Numbered from the stretch's first letter, positions 9,131-20,892 are shown. The stretch is DNA of 64,000 bases from Jeotgalibacillus sp. ET6 (GCF_029667115.1 NZ_JARUIU010000011.1:1-64000); one strand, 5' to 3'. Translations and numbers: made by a program. The notes: a model not told the origin generated them from the sequence alone.

Positions 9131-10426
9131 ATGATCGAACGCTATACCCGCCCTGAAATGGGAACTATCTGGACAGAACAAAACCGTTTTCAGGCATGGC
9201 TTGAAGTAGAGATTCTGGCTTGTGAAGCATGGGCAGAACTTGGAGACATTCCAAAGGAAGACGTGAAGAAAATCCGCGAAAATGCATCTTTTGACGTAGC
9301 CCGCATCCAAGAGATTGAAGCAGAAACCCGCCATGATGTAGTCGCTTTTACCCGAGCGGTTTCAGAAACACTCGGAGCAGAGAAAAAATGGGTGCACTAC
9401 GGACTTACTTCAACGGATGTCGTGGACACTGCGCTTTCTTATATATTACGCCAGGCAAACGAAATTCTGCTGAAGGACCTTGAAAATTTTGTAGCTATTC
9501 TTGCTGCAAAAGCTAAAGAACATAAAATGACGGTAATGATGGGGCGGACGCATGGCGTACATGCTGAACCGACTACATTTGGATTAAAGCTTGCGCTATG
9601 GCATGAAGAAATGAAACGAAATCTGGACCGGTTTAAACAGGCAGCATCCGGCGTGGAATTTGGTAAAATGTCCGGTGCGGTTGGAACGTATGCAAATATC
9701 AACCCGTTTGTAGAGTCGTATGTATGTGAAAAACTGGGTCTGCAGGCAGCACCGATCTCAACCCAGACACTTCAGCGAGACCGTCATGCCGACTATATGG
9801 CAACACTCGCACTCATTGCAACTTCGATCGAAAAATTTGCTGTTGAAGTGCGCTCGCTGCAAAAAAGTGAGACGAGAGAAGTGGAAGAGTTCTTCTCAAA
9901 AGGCCAAAAAGGATCATCCGCTATGCCGCACAAACGAAATCCGATCGGATCTGAAAACATGACGGGCCTTGCGCGCCTGATTCGCGGGTACATGCAGACT
10001 GCCTATGAAAACATACCGTTATGGCATGAACGCGATATCTCACATTCTTCAGCGGAACGGGTGATTTTGCCGGACGCTACAATTGCCTTAAATTATATGC
10101 TGAACCGCTTTGGAAACATTGTGAAAAATTTAACCGTATTCCCTGAGAATATGAAACGCAATATGGATCGGACATTAGGGTTAATTTACTCACAGCGAGT
10201 TCTGCTGGCTCTTATTGACAAAGGCCTCTCACGCGAAGAAGCGTATGATACCGTTCAGCCAAAAGCAATGGAAGCCTGGGAAAGACAGGTGCATTTCCGT
10301 GAACTGGTGGAAGCAGAAGATGCCATTACATCAAAGCTCACACCGGAAGAAATAGAGGATTGCTTTGATTATCATTACCATCTTCAGCATGTGGATACGA
10401 TATTCACCCGCTTAGGATTAAATTAA
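9131..10426 (+). CDS. purB: Adenylosuccinate lyase PurB
   Basis: Cleaves SAICAR to AICAR and adenylosuccinate to AMP, releasing fumarate. The superfamily signature [12 protein letters not shown] is present. The ATG at 9131 is chosen over an upstream frame start because it follows GGAGG and gives 431 aa, the B. subtilis length. It lies 14 bp after purK. Confidence 0.97.
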   Translation: MIERYTRPEMGTIWTEQNRFQAWLEVEILACEAWAELGDIPKEDVKKIRENASFDVARIQEIEAETRHDVVAFTRAVSETLGAEKKWVHYGLTSTDVVDTALSYILRQANEILLKDLENFVAILAAKAKEHKMTVMMGRTHGVHAEPTTFGLKLALWHEEMKRNLDRFKQAASGVEFGKMSGAVGTYANINPFVESYVCEKLGLQAAPISTQTLQRDRHADYMATLALIATSIEKFAVEVRSLQKSETREVEEFFSKGQKGSSAMPHKRNPIGSENMTGLARLIRGYMQTAYENIPLWHERDISHSSAERVILPDATIALNYMLNRFGNIVKNLTVFPENMKRNMDRTLGLIYSQRVLLALIDKGLSREEAYDTVQPKAMEAWERQVHFRELVEAEDAITSKLTPEEIEDCFDYHYHLQHVDTIFTRLGLN

Positions 10427-10449
10427 AGACCGGAAGAATATCAGAAAAA

Positions 10450-10500
10450 TGAATGAAGGCCAGTCCGTACCTCACAATGCGGATCTGGCATTTTCATTCA
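10450..10500 (+). other. Stem-loop in the purB-purC gap
   Basis: TGAATGAA (10450-10457) pairs with TTCATTCA (10493-10500), and inside it GCCAG (10459-10463) with CTGGC (10485-10489). There is no T-run after the stem, so it is more likely an RNA processing or stability element than a terminator. Confidence 0.5.
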
Positions 10501-10551
10501 CGGTATAAGGTAAAAAGATTCAAAATTCCGACGATCAGGGAGTGACTTCAC

Positions 10552-11268
10552 ATGGAAAAAGGGCAGATGCTCTACGAAGGAAAAGCGAAAAGATTGTATT
10601 CTACCAATGAGGAAGGGATTTTATGGCTGGAATACAAGGACTCTGCAACTGCTTTTAACGGTGAAAAGAAAGCAACTATTGAAGGGAAAGGTCAATTAAA
10701 TAATTTAATCACATCCCTTCTTTTTGAGAGATTAAAAGAAGAAGGAATAGACTCTCATTTTGTACAAAAGCTTTCAGATCATGAGCAGCTTGTCCGCCAC
10801 GTGGACATTATTCCTATCGAGGTCGTCGTTCGAAATACAGCAGCTGGTACATTGGCCAAAAGAATTGGATTAGAAGAAGGACGTAAGCTCAAGCACACAA
10901 TTGTCGAGTGGTATTACAAGGATGATGATCTCGGAGATCCATTAATTAATGAAGATCATATTTCATTATTAGGGCTTGCTGAGCAGGAAGAATTAGTTCT
11001 TTTAAGAAAAAAAGCGCTTGAAATTAATCGTGTGCTGACACAATTTTTCACGCAGATTGATGTGGACTTAATTGATTTTAAGCTTGAATTCGGCAGGGCG
11101 AAAGACGGATCCATTCTTTTGGCGGATGAAATTTCGCCAGACACGTGCAGACTATGGGACTCAAAAACGAAGCAAAAACTGGACAAAGATGTATTTAGAA
11201 GAGATCTAGGGAGTTTAACAGAGGCTTATCAAACTGTTTTTACCAGACTGGGAGGCGTTTCATCATGA
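10552..11268 (+). CDS. purC: SAICAR synthetase PurC
   Basis: Joins CAIR and aspartate with ATP to form SAICAR. LYEGKAKRLY, RNTAAGT and DEISPDTCRLW are family signatures. It is 238 aa long, close to the B. subtilis enzyme. It begins 125 bp after purB, the largest gap before purH in the operon, and overlaps purS by 4 bp. Confidence 0.97.
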   Translation: MEKGQMLYEGKAKRLYSTNEEGILWLEYKDSATAFNGEKKATIEGKGQLNNLITSLLFERLKEEGIDSHFVQKLSDHEQLVRHVDIIPIEVVVRNTAAGTLAKRIGLEEGRKLKHTIVEWYYKDDDLGDPLINEDHISLLGLAEQEELVLLRKKALEINRVLTQFFTQIDVDLIDFKLEFGRAKDGSILLADEISPDTCRLWDSKTKQKLDKDVFRRDLGSLTEAYQTVFTRLGGVSS

Positions 11269-11519
11269 TGAAGGTTAAAATTCACGTAACATTAAGAGAA
11301 AGTGTACTTGATCCACAGGGAACGGCTGTTAAGAGCTCGCTTCATGCGATGAATTACCATGAAGTACAGGACGTACGAATTGGAAAATATCTAGAAGTGA
11401 TGATTGAGCCATCTGATCGTCCGGTAGAAGAAGTTGTAAAAGAAATGTGTGAAAAGCTGCTTGCCAACACGGTCATCGAAGATTATGAGTATGAGGTGGA
11501 GGAGGCCGTCACACGATGA
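11265..11519 (+). CDS. purS: FGAM synthase subunit PurS
   Basis: Small 84 aa subunit that bridges PurL and PurQ in the formylglycinamidine ribonucleotide synthase complex. VQDVRIGKY and [15 protein letters not shown] are characteristic. The first of two adjacent ATG codons overlaps the purC stop; the second (11268) would also serve. It overlaps purQ by 4 bp. Confidence 0.96.
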   Translation: MMKVKIHVTLRESVLDPQGTAVKSSLHAMNYHEVQDVRIGKYLEVMIEPSDRPVEEVVKEMCEKLLANTVIEDYEYEVEEAVTR

Positions 11520-12202
11520 AATTTGCAGTCATTGTATTTCCGGGATCCAATTGTGACATTGATATGTTCCATGCGATAAAAGATGAACTGGGTGAAGAAG
11601 CAGAGTATGTATGGCATGATGCAGAAGATTTAAGCGGTTATGACGGTATTCTGCTGCCTGGAGGGTTCTCCTATGGAGACTATCTGCGTTCCGGATCGAT
11701 CGCCCGTTTTTCAAATGTAATGAAAGAGGTTGTGAAAGCGGCAGAGGAAGGAAAGCCGGTTCTTGGTGTATGCAACGGTTTTCAAATCCTGCTTGAAGCG
11801 GGGCTTTTACCGGGTGCTATGCTCCGCAATAAAGAGCTTAAATTTATGTGCAGAACGGTCGGCCTGGTTGTGGAAAATCCAAACACGATGTTTACTTCTG
11901 CATACAGCGAAAATCAGGTCATACAAATCCCTATTGCACATGGTGAAGGAAACTATTATTGTGATGACGCTGTTTATAATGAATTAAAAGAGAATGGGCG
12001 CATTGTCTTTACTTACGAGGGCCTTAATCCAAATGGAAGCCTTGGGAATATTGCAGGTATTACTAATGCTAAAGGAAATGTACTTGGCATGATGCCGCAT
12101 CCTGAACGAGCCGTTGATGCACTGCTTGGAAGCGCAGACGGACTTAGCCTGTTTCAATCGATTGTGAAGCACTGGAGGGACTCAAATGTCATTACTGCTT
12201 GA
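11516..12202 (+). CDS. purQ: FGAM synthase glutaminase subunit PurQ
   Basis: Class I glutamine amidotransferase supplying ammonia to PurL. The nucleophile is in [10 protein letters not shown] and the His/Glu pair in [17 protein letters not shown] is the N-terminal signature. Length 228 aa. It overlaps purS by 4 bp and purL by 17 bp. Confidence 0.97.
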   Translation: MKFAVIVFPGSNCDIDMFHAIKDELGEEAEYVWHDAEDLSGYDGILLPGGFSYGDYLRSGSIARFSNVMKEVVKAAEEGKPVLGVCNGFQILLEAGLLPGAMLRNKELKFMCRTVGLVVENPNTMFTSAYSENQVIQIPIAHGEGNYYCDDAVYNELKENGRIVFTYEGLNPNGSLGNIAGITNAKGNVLGMMPHPERAVDALLGSADGLSLFQSIVKHWRDSNVITA

Positions 12203-14402
12203 ACCAACAGCTCAAAATATAAAAGAAGAAAAGCTTTATAGAGAAGTGGGCTTATCAGACGAAGAATTCGGAATGGTCGAATCAATTCTTGGACGCCTGC
12301 CTAACTGGACAGAGCTTGGCCTGTTTTCTGTTATGTGGTCTGAGCATTGCAGCTACAAAAACTCAAAGCCGTTATTAAAAAAATTCCCTGTAACAGGTGA
12401 ACGGGTGCTTCAGGGACCGGGAGAAGGAGCGGGTATCGTTGATATTGGAGACGGTCAGGCAGTGGCATTTAAAATTGAAAGCCATAACCACCCTTCTGCG
12501 ATCGAGCCTTACCAGGGAGCTGCAACAGGCGTCGGCGGGATTATACGTGACGTATTTTCGATGGGAGCAAGACCCATCGCGATCCTCAACTCTTTACGCT
12601 TTGGAGAATTGGATTCTGCTCGTGTTCGGTACCTTTTTGAAGAGGTAGTGGCAGGAATTGCGGGATACGGCAACTGCATCGGTATACCAACTGTTGGCGG
12701 GGAAATTCAATTTGATGCATCCTATGACGGCAACCCGCTGGTGAATGCGATGTGTGTAGGGCTGATTGATCATAAAGATATTCAAAAAGGCCAGGCAAAG
12801 GGTGTAGGCAACACCGTTATGTATGTAGGAGCAAAAACGGGGCGTGATGGAATTCACGGCGCAACATTTGCTTCAGAAGAGCTTAGCGATTCTTCAGATG
12901 AAAAGCGGCCTGCTGTTCAAGTTGGGGATCCATTTATGGAAAAGCTGCTGCTTGAAGCGTGTCTTGAACTAATTAAATCAGATGCTCTTATCGGTATTCA
13001 GGATATGGGGGCAGCCGGCCTGACAAGTTCTTCTGCGGAAATGGCAAGTAAAGCAGGATCCGGAATTGAAATGAATCTTGATCTTGTTCCGCAGCGCGAA
13101 ACTGGCATGACGGGCTATGAAATGATGCTTTCAGAATCACAGGAGCGCATGTTGATCGTGATTGAAAAAGGCAGAGAAAATGAAATTCAGGAACTATTCC
13201 ACAAATACGATCTTGATGCTGTTGCGGTCGGACATGTTACCGATGATCAGCATCTGCGCTTAATTCATAAAGGTGAAACAATTGCTGATGTGCCGGTTGA
13301 CGCACTTGCTGAAGATGCGCCTGTATACCATAAGCCTTCAACTGAACCTGCGTACTTCCGTGAATTTAAGCAGATGAACAATGAAGAGCCTGAAGTGGAA
13401 AACCTTGAAGAAACCCTGCTAGCTCTATTAAAACAGCCCACCATTGCAAGCAAGGAATGGGTTTATAATCAATATGACTATCAGGTTCGGACAAATACCG
13501 TTGTAACGCCTGGTTCTGATGCAGCTGTTCTTCGAATCCGCGGCACCGAAAAAGCATTAGCCATGACGACAGATTGCAACTCCCGCTATCTTTATTTAGA
13601 TCCGGAAACCGGCGGGAAGATTGCTGTAGCAGAAGCGGCACGAAACATCGTTTGTTCAGGCGGAGTTCCACTGGCCATTACAGACTGCCTGAACTTTGGA
13701 AATCCAGAGAAGCCTGAGATTTTCTGGCAGATGGAAAAATCAGTAGACGGCATGAGCGAAGCATGCAACGTGCTCAACGCTCCGGTAATCGGCGGAAATG
13801 TTTCTTTATACAATGAAACGAATGGTACAGCGGTTTACCCGACGCCAGTAGTTGGCATGGTTGGCTTAATTGAAAATACTAAGCATATTACAACGCAGCA
13901 CTTTAAAGATGCAGGTGACTTGATTTATCTGATCGGGGACACAGAAACCGAATTTGGGGGAAGTGAGCTGCAGAAATATGTACATGGTAGAATTTTTGGC
14001 CCATCACCTGCCCTTGATTTGGAAAAAGAAAAAAACCATCAGGCAAATTTATTGGCAGCCATTCATCAGGGTCTTGTTAAATCAGCACATGATCTTGCAG
14101 AAGGCGGTCTTGCAGTGGCACTGGCTGAATCCACTTTTGGCACGAACGGACTTGGAGCAGAGGTTGACACAGAAGATTCTGCTGTAACAGCGCTATTCAG
14201 TGAAACGCAATCCCGTTTTATTGTTTCCATTGACCCTCAGCATAAAGAAGCGTTTGAAGCTGTAACAGGCGGAAAGCATATTGGACAGGTGACTGCACAG
14301 GCAGCGCTTATGATTCGCAATAAAGGGCAGCTGGTTGTAAATCGTCCTGTTAAAGATTTTGAGGATAGCTGGAGAGGAGCGATCGCATGCTTGCTGAATT
14401 AA
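12186..14402 (+). CDS. purL: FGAM synthase subunit PurL
   Basis: ATP-dependent synthetase subunit, of the small Gram-positive form without a fused glutaminase (738 aa). [25 protein letters not shown] and GGIIRDV are signature motifs. It works with PurS and PurQ to turn FGAR into FGAM. It overlaps purF by 16 bp. Confidence 0.97.
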   Translation: MSLLLEPTAQNIKEEKLYREVGLSDEEFGMVESILGRLPNWTELGLFSVMWSEHCSYKNSKPLLKKFPVTGERVLQGPGEGAGIVDIGDGQAVAFKIESHNHPSAIEPYQGAATGVGGIIRDVFSMGARPIAILNSLRFGELDSARVRYLFEEVVAGIAGYGNCIGIPTVGGEIQFDASYDGNPLVNAMCVGLIDHKDIQKGQAKGVGNTVMYVGAKTGRDGIHGATFASEELSDSSDEKRPAVQVGDPFMEKLLLEACLELIKSDALIGIQDMGAAGLTSSSAEMASKAGSGIEMNLDLVPQRETGMTGYEMMLSESQERMLIVIEKGRENEIQELFHKYDLDAVAVGHVTDDQHLRLIHKGETIADVPVDALAEDAPVYHKPSTEPAYFREFKQMNNEEPEVENLEETLLALLKQPTIASKEWVYNQYDYQVRTNTVVTPGSDAAVLRIRGTEKALAMTTDCNSRYLYLDPETGGKIAVAEAARNIVCSGGVPLAITDCLNFGNPEKPEIFWQMEKSVDGMSEACNVLNAPVIGGNVSLYNETNGTAVYPTPVVGMVGLIENTKHITTQHFKDAGDLIYLIGDTETEFGGSELQKYVHGRIFGPSPALDLEKEKNHQANLLAAIHQGLVKSAHDLAEGGLAVALAESTFGTNGLGAEVDTEDSAVTALFSETQSRFIVSIDPQHKEAFEAVTGGKHIGQVTAQAALMIRNKGQLVVNRPVKDFEDSWRGAIACLLN

Positions 14403-15808
14403 AAGGACTGAATGAAGAGTGTGGCGTTTTTGGCATATGGGGTCATGAACAAGCGGCTCAGCTGACGTACTATGCTCTTCAAAGTCTTCAGCACCGCGGA
14501 CAGGAAGGCGCCGGTATAGTAGCTTCCACTGGAAGTGAAATCACCAGTCATAAAGGAGAAGGACTCGTTACAGAAGTATTCAGTCAGCAACAGCTGGATC
14601 AATTAGTTGGTCATGGAGCAGTTGGGCATGTCCGGTATACAACTGCTGGCGGAGGCGGGTATGAAAATGTTCAGCCGCTGCTGTTCCGCTCGCAGACAGG
14701 CAGCCTTGCTTTAGCCCATAACGGCAATCTGGTTAATGCCAATGCACTGAAGCACCAGCTTGAACGTCAGGGCAGTATTTTACAAACGACTTCAGATACT
14801 GAGGTGCTCGCCCATTTAATTAAGCGGAGCGGATACGAAAATGTAAAAGAGCGTGTGAAAAATGCATTGACCATGTTAAAAGGCGCCTATGCGTTTGTCA
14901 TTATGACCGAAACCGAGCTCATGGTGGCCCTTGACCCGAATGGCCTCCGTCCGTTGTCTCTCGGCCAGATCGGTGACGGGTATGCAGTGGCTTCAGAAAC
15001 ATGTGCATTTGATATTATCGGGGCGGAATATATCCGTTCTGTTGAGCCTGGTGAACTGTTGATTATCAATGATGAAGGAATCCGTTCTGAACGTTTCACC
15101 TATGCAACAAACCGCTCAATCTGCACGATGGAGTATGTTTATTTCTCCCGTCCGGACAGCGACATTGATGGAATCAATGTTCACAGTGCAAGAAAGCGTC
15201 TCGGTAAACAGCTGGCTGCAGAATTCCCAATTGAGGCTGATGTGGTGACTGGCGTTCCGGATTCAAGTATTTCTGCAGCGATTGGCTATGCAGAAGCTGC
15301 AAATATTCCCTATGAAATGGGATTAATTAAAAATCGATATATTGGCAGAACCTTTATTCAACCCTCACAGGAACTAAGAGAGCAAGGCGTGAAAATGAAG
15401 CTATCGCCTGTCAGAGGAGTAGTAGAAGGCAAGCGTGTGATCATGGTGGATGATTCGATTGTGCGGGGTACAACCAGCAGAAGGATCGTTAATATGCTAA
15501 AAGATGCCGGCGCAACGGAAGTTCATGTCATGATTTCATCACCGCCTATTAAAAATCCTTGTTTCTACGGAATCGATACCAGCACGCACGAAGAATTAAT
15601 TGCAAGCAAAAATTCCGTAGAAGAGATCCGCCAGATCATTGGAGCAGATTCACTAAGCTTCTTAAGTGTTGAAGGCATGGTCACTGCAATAGGCCGGCCG
15701 GATTCCGGCGAAAACAAAGGGCATTGTCTGGCGTGCTTTACAGGAAAGTATCCGACAGAAATTTACCCTGATACACTGCACCCCTATGAAAAAGAGCTTA
15801 CACACTAG
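14387..15808 (+). CDS. purF: Glutamine PRPP amidotransferase PurF
   Basis: Committing enzyme of purine synthesis; makes phosphoribosylamine from PRPP and glutamine. A short propeptide ([11 protein letters not shown]) precedes the catalytic Cys of CGVFG. The Fe-S cluster cysteines of the Bacillus enzyme are seen in SICTMEY, KNPCFYG and [19 protein letters not shown] is the PRPP-binding loop. Length 473 aa. Activity is expected to be inhibited by AMP/GMP and sensitive to oxygen. Confidence 0.97.
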   Translation: MLAELKGLNEECGVFGIWGHEQAAQLTYYALQSLQHRGQEGAGIVASTGSEITSHKGEGLVTEVFSQQQLDQLVGHGAVGHVRYTTAGGGGYENVQPLLFRSQTGSLALAHNGNLVNANALKHQLERQGSILQTTSDTEVLAHLIKRSGYENVKERVKNALTMLKGAYAFVIMTETELMVALDPNGLRPLSLGQIGDGYAVASETCAFDIIGAEYIRSVEPGELLIINDEGIRSERFTYATNRSICTMEYVYFSRPDSDIDGINVHSARKRLGKQLAAEFPIEADVVTGVPDSSISAAIGYAEAANIPYEMGLIKNRYIGRTFIQPSQELREQGVKMKLSPVRGVVEGKRVIMVDDSIVRGTTSRRIVNMLKDAGATEVHVMISSPPIKNPCFYGIDTSTHEELIASKNSVEEIRQIIGADSLSFLSVEGMVTAIGRPDSGENKGHCLACFTGKYPTEIYPDTLHPYEKELTH

Positions 15809-15819
15809 GAGGAAATAAG

Positions 15820-16854
15820 ATGTCGAATGCGTACCGTCAAGCAGGAGTGGATATTGAAGCGGGCTATGATTCCGTTGAACGAATGAAAAAACATGTGATG
15901 CGTACCAAACGTCCCGGGGCAATGGGTCCGTTTGGTGGATTTGGGGGCATGTTTGATCTTTCTTCCCTTCCCTACAAAGAGCCCGTTTTAATCTCCGGCA
16001 CAGATGGAGTTGGAACAAAGCTTCGACTCGCTTTTGCGATGGACCGCCATGATACGATCGGCATTGATTGCGTGGCGATGTGTGTAAATGACATCATCGC
16101 TCAAGGGGCAGAGCCGCTTTATTTTCTGGATTATTTGGCTGTAGGAAAAGCAATACCGGAAAAAATCGAACAGCTGATAAAAGGCATTGCAGACGGCTGT
16201 GTAGAATCCGGCTGTGCACTTATTGGAGGAGAAACGGCTGAAATGCCGGGGATGTACCCTGAAGATGAGTATGACATGGCAGGATTTGCGGTTGGAGCGT
16301 GCGAAAAAAGCAATATTGTTACAGGTGAACGGATCGAAGAAGGCGATGTTTTAATCGGTCTTCCTTCGAGCGGAATCCATAGCAATGGATACTCGCTAGT
16401 TCGTAAAACGCTGCTTGAGGAAAAAGGCTTCTCGCTCTCTGATGTAATCGAAGGACTCGATCAGCCGCTTGGCGATGTTCTATTAACCCCAACCAAACTT
16501 TACGCAAAAACCATTCTGCCTTTATTAAAGCAGGTAGATATTAAAGGGATGGCTCATATAACAGGCGGCGGCTTTTATGAAAACCTGCCGCGCATGCTGC
16601 CTGAAGGATTGGGCGTTTCCATCACACCCGGCACCTGGCCTGTTCCTCCTGTCTTTACCATCATTCAGGATGCAGCTTCTATGACAGAAGATGAAATGTA
16701 TCATGTGTTTAACATGGGAATTGGTTTTGTTGCAGTAGTGAAGGAAAGTGAAGTGGACCAGACTCTCTCGGCAATTAAAGCGGTAAATGAATCTGCCTAT
16801 GTGATCGGAAAGGTTACGGCTGACGAAGGCGTTGCGTTCGAGTCAAAGGAGTAA
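15820..16854 (+). CDS. purM: AIR synthetase PurM
   Basis: ATP-dependent cyclo-ligase converting FGAM to [24 protein letters not shown] and the GIHSNGYSL segment are family motifs. Length 344 aa. AGGAGG precedes the ATG, 11 bp after purF. Confidence 0.97.
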   Translation: MSNAYRQAGVDIEAGYDSVERMKKHVMRTKRPGAMGPFGGFGGMFDLSSLPYKEPVLISGTDGVGTKLRLAFAMDRHDTIGIDCVAMCVNDIIAQGAEPLYFLDYLAVGKAIPEKIEQLIKGIADGCVESGCALIGGETAEMPGMYPEDEYDMAGFAVGACEKSNIVTGERIEEGDVLIGLPSSGIHSNGYSLVRKTLLEEKGFSLSDVIEGLDQPLGDVLLTPTKLYAKTILPLLKQVDIKGMAHITGGGFYENLPRMLPEGLGVSITPGTWPVPPVFTIIQDAASMTEDEMYHVFNMGIGFVAVVKESEVDQTLSAIKAVNESAYVIGKVTADEGVAFESKE

Positions 16855-16868
16855 AGGGAGAGAGACTC

Positions 16869-17435
16869 ATGACAAAAATTGCTTTATTTGCTTCTGGAAA
16901 CGGCAGCAATGCTCAAGCCATAATCGATGCAATTGAACGAAAAGAGCTGCATGCACAAGTTGCACTTATTGTGTGTGACCGGCAGGAGGCATATGTAAAA
17001 AAACGGGCCGAAGCTTCGGGCATTGAAGTCTTCTCGTTCGAGGCAAAATCATTTAACGGCAAAGATCAATATGAGAAACTCATATTGGAAAAGCTTAGGG
17101 AAAAAGAAGTGGAATGGCTGATCCTGGCAGGCTACATGCGGTTAATCGGCACCGTTTTGCTGACTGAATTTGAAAACAAAATTGTTAATATTCATCCCTC
17201 TCTTTTACCGGCATTTCCAGGAAAAGATGCAGTGGGTCAGGCGATGGACTATGGTGTGAAAGTAATGGGAGTAACCGTTCACTATGTGGATGCGGGAATG
17301 GATACAGGCCCCATTATTGCGCAGCAGGCATTTTCTGTAAAGGAACAAATGAACCTAGATCACATTCAAAAACAAATTCACCGAATCGAACACCAACTTT
17401 ACCCCAAAACACTTCAAAAGCTATTTAAATACTAA
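16869..17435 (+). CDS. purN: GAR transformylase PurN
   Basis: Transfers the formyl group of 10-formyl-tetrahydrofolate to GAR. The catalytic Asn-His-Asp set lies in NIHPSLLPAFPG and YVDAGMDTGP. LFASGNGSNAQAI is the N-terminal phosphate loop. Length 188 aa, slightly shorter than in B. subtilis. Confidence 0.96.
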   Translation: MTKIALFASGNGSNAQAIIDAIERKELHAQVALIVCDRQEAYVKKRAEASGIEVFSFEAKSFNGKDQYEKLILEKLREKEVEWLILAGYMRLIGTVLLTEFENKIVNIHPSLLPAFPGKDAVGQAMDYGVKVMGVTVHYVDAGMDTGPIIAQQAFSVKEQMNLDHIQKQIHRIEHQLYPKTLQKLFKY

Positions 17436-17486
17436 ATGCCTGGAAGAAAACATCAGCGGGCAGAGATCAGTTGGAGGAATGATACT

Positions 17487-19022
17487 ATGGCAAAACGTGC
17501 ACTGATCAGTGTATCAGACAAAGCAGGAGTCGTTGAATTTGCATCAGCACTTCAGCGCATCGGGTACGAAATCCTATCTACAGGCGGAACAAAGAATCTT
17601 CTGCAGGAGGAGGGAGTGCCAGTCATTGGAGTTGATGAAGTGACAGGGTTCCCGGAAATTTTAGAAGGACGCGTTAAAACACTTCACCCATCGATTCACG
17701 GAGGACTTTTAGCTAAGCAGGATAACGAGGCGCATATGAGTCAGCTTGATGAACAGGGGATTCAACCGTTTGATTTAGTGTGCGTCAATCTCTATCCCTT
17801 TCAGCAAACCATCAGCAATCCAGCTGTGACGTTTGAAGAGGCGATTGAAAATATTGATATTGGCGGACCGACCATGCTTCGTGCAGCAGCTAAAAACCAT
17901 GCCCACATTACTGTAATTGTAGACTCACTTGATTATAATACAGTCCTTTCACAGCTTGAATCGGAAGGATTTGTGAATCTTGAAACAAGAAAAAAACTTG
18001 CTGCGAAAGTTTTCCGGCACACGGCTGCGTATGATGCACATATTGCCCGTTACTTAACTGATCAGGCAGGAGAAGAAAGCCCTGAGAGGTTCACCCTTAC
18101 ATATGAACGTCAGCAGGACCTCAGATATGGAGAAAACCCGCATCAGCAGGCTGCTTTTTACCGCAATCCGCTTGGTTCTGAGTTTTCTGTTGCTCACGCA
18201 AGACAGCATCACGGGAAAGAACTTTCCTATAACAATATCAAGGACGCTGATGCAGCCCTGCAAATTGTAAAAGATTTTGAGGAGCCTGCGGCTGTGGCTG
18301 TTAAGCATATGAATCCATGCGGCGCAGGAAGAGGTTCAACTGCTTATGAAGCATTCTTAAAAGCGTATGAAAGTGACTCCACTTCTATTTTTGGAGGAAT
18401 TGTCGCGTTTAATCGCGCAGTGGATGAAAAAACAGCGGTCAAGCTCGCTGAAATCTTTTTGGAAATCGTTATTGCGCCTGCTTTCACCGAGGGGGCGATG
18501 AAAGTGCTAACAGCGAAAAAGAATCTTCGCCTGCTAACTGTTCCATTTGATCGCAAAATGACACATGAACACCTTATTACTTCAGTTGAAGGCGGACTGC
18601 TGGTGCAGGATCAGGACCAGTTTACGCTTGAAAATGGGGATGTCAGAGTCGTAACCGACAGACAGCCCACGGAAGAGGAGTGGGAAGCAATGAAAATGGC
18701 TTGGAAGGTGGTGAAGCACGTTAAGTCTAATGCCATAGTAGTGGCGGATTCTCAAATGACACTCGGAATCGGAGCGGGTCAAATGAACCGTGTCGGTGCT
18801 GCGAAAATTGCACTCGAGCAGGCGGGAGAACGTTCAAAAGGTGCAAGCCTTGCTTCCGACGCATTTTTCCCTATGGATGACACCGTTGAAGCTGCTGCTA
18901 AAGCCGGAATAACGTCCATTATTCAAACAGGCGGCTCTATACGGGATGAGGATTCCATTAAGAAAGCAAACGAATGGGGAATCACCATGGTGCTAACAGG
19001 AATACGCCACTTTAAACACTAA
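17487..19022 (+). CDS. purH: Bifunctional AICAR transformylase / IMP cyclohydrolase PurH
   Basis: Catalyses the last two steps to IMP. The N-terminal MGS-like cyclohydrolase domain has LISVSDKAG and LSTGGT; the C-terminal transformylase domain has the KHMNPCG motif. The ATG at 17487 follows TTGGAGGA and gives 511 aa; a longer frame starting at 17436 lacks a ribosome site. Confidence 0.97.
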   Translation: MAKRALISVSDKAGVVEFASALQRIGYEILSTGGTKNLLQEEGVPVIGVDEVTGFPEILEGRVKTLHPSIHGGLLAKQDNEAHMSQLDEQGIQPFDLVCVNLYPFQQTISNPAVTFEEAIENIDIGGPTMLRAAAKNHAHITVIVDSLDYNTVLSQLESEGFVNLETRKKLAAKVFRHTAAYDAHIARYLTDQAGEESPERFTLTYERQQDLRYGENPHQQAAFYRNPLGSEFSVAHARQHHGKELSYNNIKDADAALQIVKDFEEPAAVAVKHMNPCGAGRGSTAYEAFLKAYESDSTSIFGGIVAFNRAVDEKTAVKLAEIFLEIVIAPAFTEGAMKVLTAKKNLRLLTVPFDRKMTHEHLITSVEGGLLVQDQDQFTLENGDVRVVTDRQPTEEEWEAMKMAWKVVKHVKSNAIVVADSQMTLGIGAGQMNRVGAAKIALEQAGERSKGASLASDAFFPMDDTVEAAAKAGITSIIQTGGSIRDEDSIKKANEWGITMVLTGIRHFKH

Positions 19023-19029
19023 TGAATAC

Positions 19030-19107
19030 GTAAGATTTCCATGTCCAGACAATCTTACTCATGTCCATGTTTTGGCTGACTCAATGGTTTTGGGTCAGCC
19101 TCTTTTT
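19030..19107 (+). terminator. Two hairpins between purH and purD, the second terminator-like
   Basis: GTAAGATT (19030-19037) pairs with AATCTTAC (19051-19058). Then GGCTGAC (19074-19080) pairs with GTCAGCC (19094-19100), followed by TCTTTTT. The second hairpin looks like an internal Rho-independent terminator that would lower purD expression relative to the genes before it. No alternative antiterminator pairing was worked out. Confidence 0.6.
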
Positions 19108-19157
19108 ATCAGGCGCAGCAGCAGGCTTGATTTTCAAATAATGAGGGAGGTTTAACG

Positions 19158-20414
19158 ATGAATGTTTTGGTAATCGGCCGGGGAGGCAGGGAGCATGCGA
19201 TTTGTAAAGCAATGGCAAAGGCGCCATCGGTTACGCAGGTTTTTTGTGCACCAGGCAATGCAGGAATCGCAGCGTGCGCTGAGCGGGTAAACATCGATGA
19301 AAATGATCAGGAATCACTAGTCCAATTTGCAAAAACAAATCAGGTGGAGTTAACGGTAGTGGGACCTGAACAGCCATTAGCAGAAGGAATTGTCGATCGA
19401 TTTTTAGCAGAGGGGCTTTTTATTTTTGGCCCGAGCAAAGAGGCCTCACGAATTGAGGGAAGCAAATCTTACGCAAAAGAATTGATGCAGCGGTACAATG
19501 TGCCAACTGCAGCATATGAAACCTTTCAGGAGGCTGCTTCAGCAAAGAGCTATTTGCACACAAAAGGAGTGCCGATTGTCATAAAAGCAGATGGACTGGC
19601 AGCAGGTAAAGGTGTAGTGGTAGCCATGACGATGGAAGAAGCAGAAAAAGCAATCGACGACATGCTGGTAGATGAGCAGTTCGGCTCTTCCTCCCGTCAA
19701 ATTGTCATTGAAGAATTTCTTGTGGGAGAAGAGTTTTCATTCATGGCTCTTGTTCATGAAGACATCATTATTCCTCTCGAACTGGCCCAGGATCACAAAA
19801 GAGCCTTTGATGGAGACAAAGGACCGAATACAGGAGGCATGGGGGCCTATTCACCTGTGTCTCATCTTCCTGAAGGAATTGCTGAGATTTCAATGGACAC
19901 TGTACTCAAACCTGTTGTTCAAGCTATGGTGAAGGAAGGCAGACCTTTCACCGGAGTATTATATGCAGGACTGATCTTAACCCAAACCGGGCCAAAGGTA
20001 ATTGAATTTAATGCACGTTTTGGAGACCCTGAAACACAGGTGGTATTGCCCAGATTAAAGACAGATCTTGCCTCCCTTTTGTTAAAGCTTTTAAAGCGCG
20101 AAAAAACGGAGTTGGAATGGGATGAGAATACCATCGCTGGAGTGGTTTTGGCAGCGGAAGGTTATCCGGGAGCATACACGAAAAAGATTCTGCTGAATCA
20201 ATTTAAGAAAGAAGAGGAACTGCTTTTTCATGCAGGAACCGAGATGGATGGGGATGATTTATATTCTGCAGGAGGCAGAGTATTGCTGGCTGCAAGCAGT
20301 GGAGAAAATCTTGAGCAGGCAAGGAATCGAGTGTACTCCTACCTAAATAAGCAGCAATCGGAAAAACTATTTTACAGAAAAGATATTGGCCATCATGCCA
20401 TGAAGAAAGAATAA
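19158..20414 (+). CDS. purD: GAR synthetase PurD
   Basis: ATP-grasp ligase joining phosphoribosylamine and glycine. GRGGREHAI is the N-terminal motif; KADGLAAGKGV and GGMGAYSPV are ATP-grasp motifs. Length 418 aa. GGGAGG precedes the ATG. It is the last gene of the pur operon, separated from purH by 135 bp that contain a probable partial terminator. Confidence 0.97.
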   Translation: MNVLVIGRGGREHAICKAMAKAPSVTQVFCAPGNAGIAACAERVNIDENDQESLVQFAKTNQVELTVVGPEQPLAEGIVDRFLAEGLFIFGPSKEASRIEGSKSYAKELMQRYNVPTAAYETFQEAASAKSYLHTKGVPIVIKADGLAAGKGVVVAMTMEEAEKAIDDMLVDEQFGSSSRQIVIEEFLVGEEFSFMALVHEDIIIPLELAQDHKRAFDGDKGPNTGGMGAYSPVSHLPEGIAEISMDTVLKPVVQAMVKEGRPFTGVLYAGLILTQTGPKVIEFNARFGDPETQVVLPRLKTDLASLLLKLLKREKTELEWDENTIAGVVLAAEGYPGAYTKKILLNQFKKEEELLFHAGTEMDGDDLYSAGGRVLLAASSGENLEQARNRVYSYLNKQQSEKLFYRKDIGHHAMKKE

Positions 20415-20438
20415 AAGAACCTATTCAGGTTCTTTTAT
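20412..20438 (+). terminator. Terminator of the pur operon
   Basis: AAAAGAACCT (20413-20422) pairs with AGGTTCTTTT (20427-20436) around a 4-nt loop; the T-run is part of the stem and continues after it. Confidence 0.85.
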
Positions 20439-20892
20439 TCATTATAGAGAACAATTGGCAGAAAAAAAGGGATTCTTAGGAAAAACGAGAATAATGTAGC
20501 ATATGAGGGAAATAGACTTATAAATGTAAGAATAAAAGAGAATATGGCTATTTAACATTATTATGAAAAATCGTATAATAACAGTATGAATTTCTTAATA
20601 AAGAACAAGTGATATTTATACTAGACTACGATCACCGCCATGTTTTTTCACATTTTTTTACCAACTTATGTTTACTTTTTACTTATTTAGGGAAATGGAA
20701 TAAATGGGGTATAGAGAATATCTCTTTTTACATAATCTAAAACATTCTTTTTATGTCCTTTGTTGTCGGAAAAGTCAGAACACTTGGTTCTAAACTCCTA
20801 TATGTCAACAGTTTAAATGGTGATAAGATAATATTAATTATAAATCACATTGGCCATGGAGGAATGAATATTGTTATTGCTTCAGCTTCGAG
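20439..20892. other. Leader region before the c-di-GMP riboswitch
   Basis: AT-rich gap with no convincing ORF. One possible promoter, TTTAAC-17-TATAAT (20551-20579), would read towards the riboswitch. TTGTCGGA near 20763 resembles a Spo0A box with one mismatch. Neither site is secure. Confidence 0.35.
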
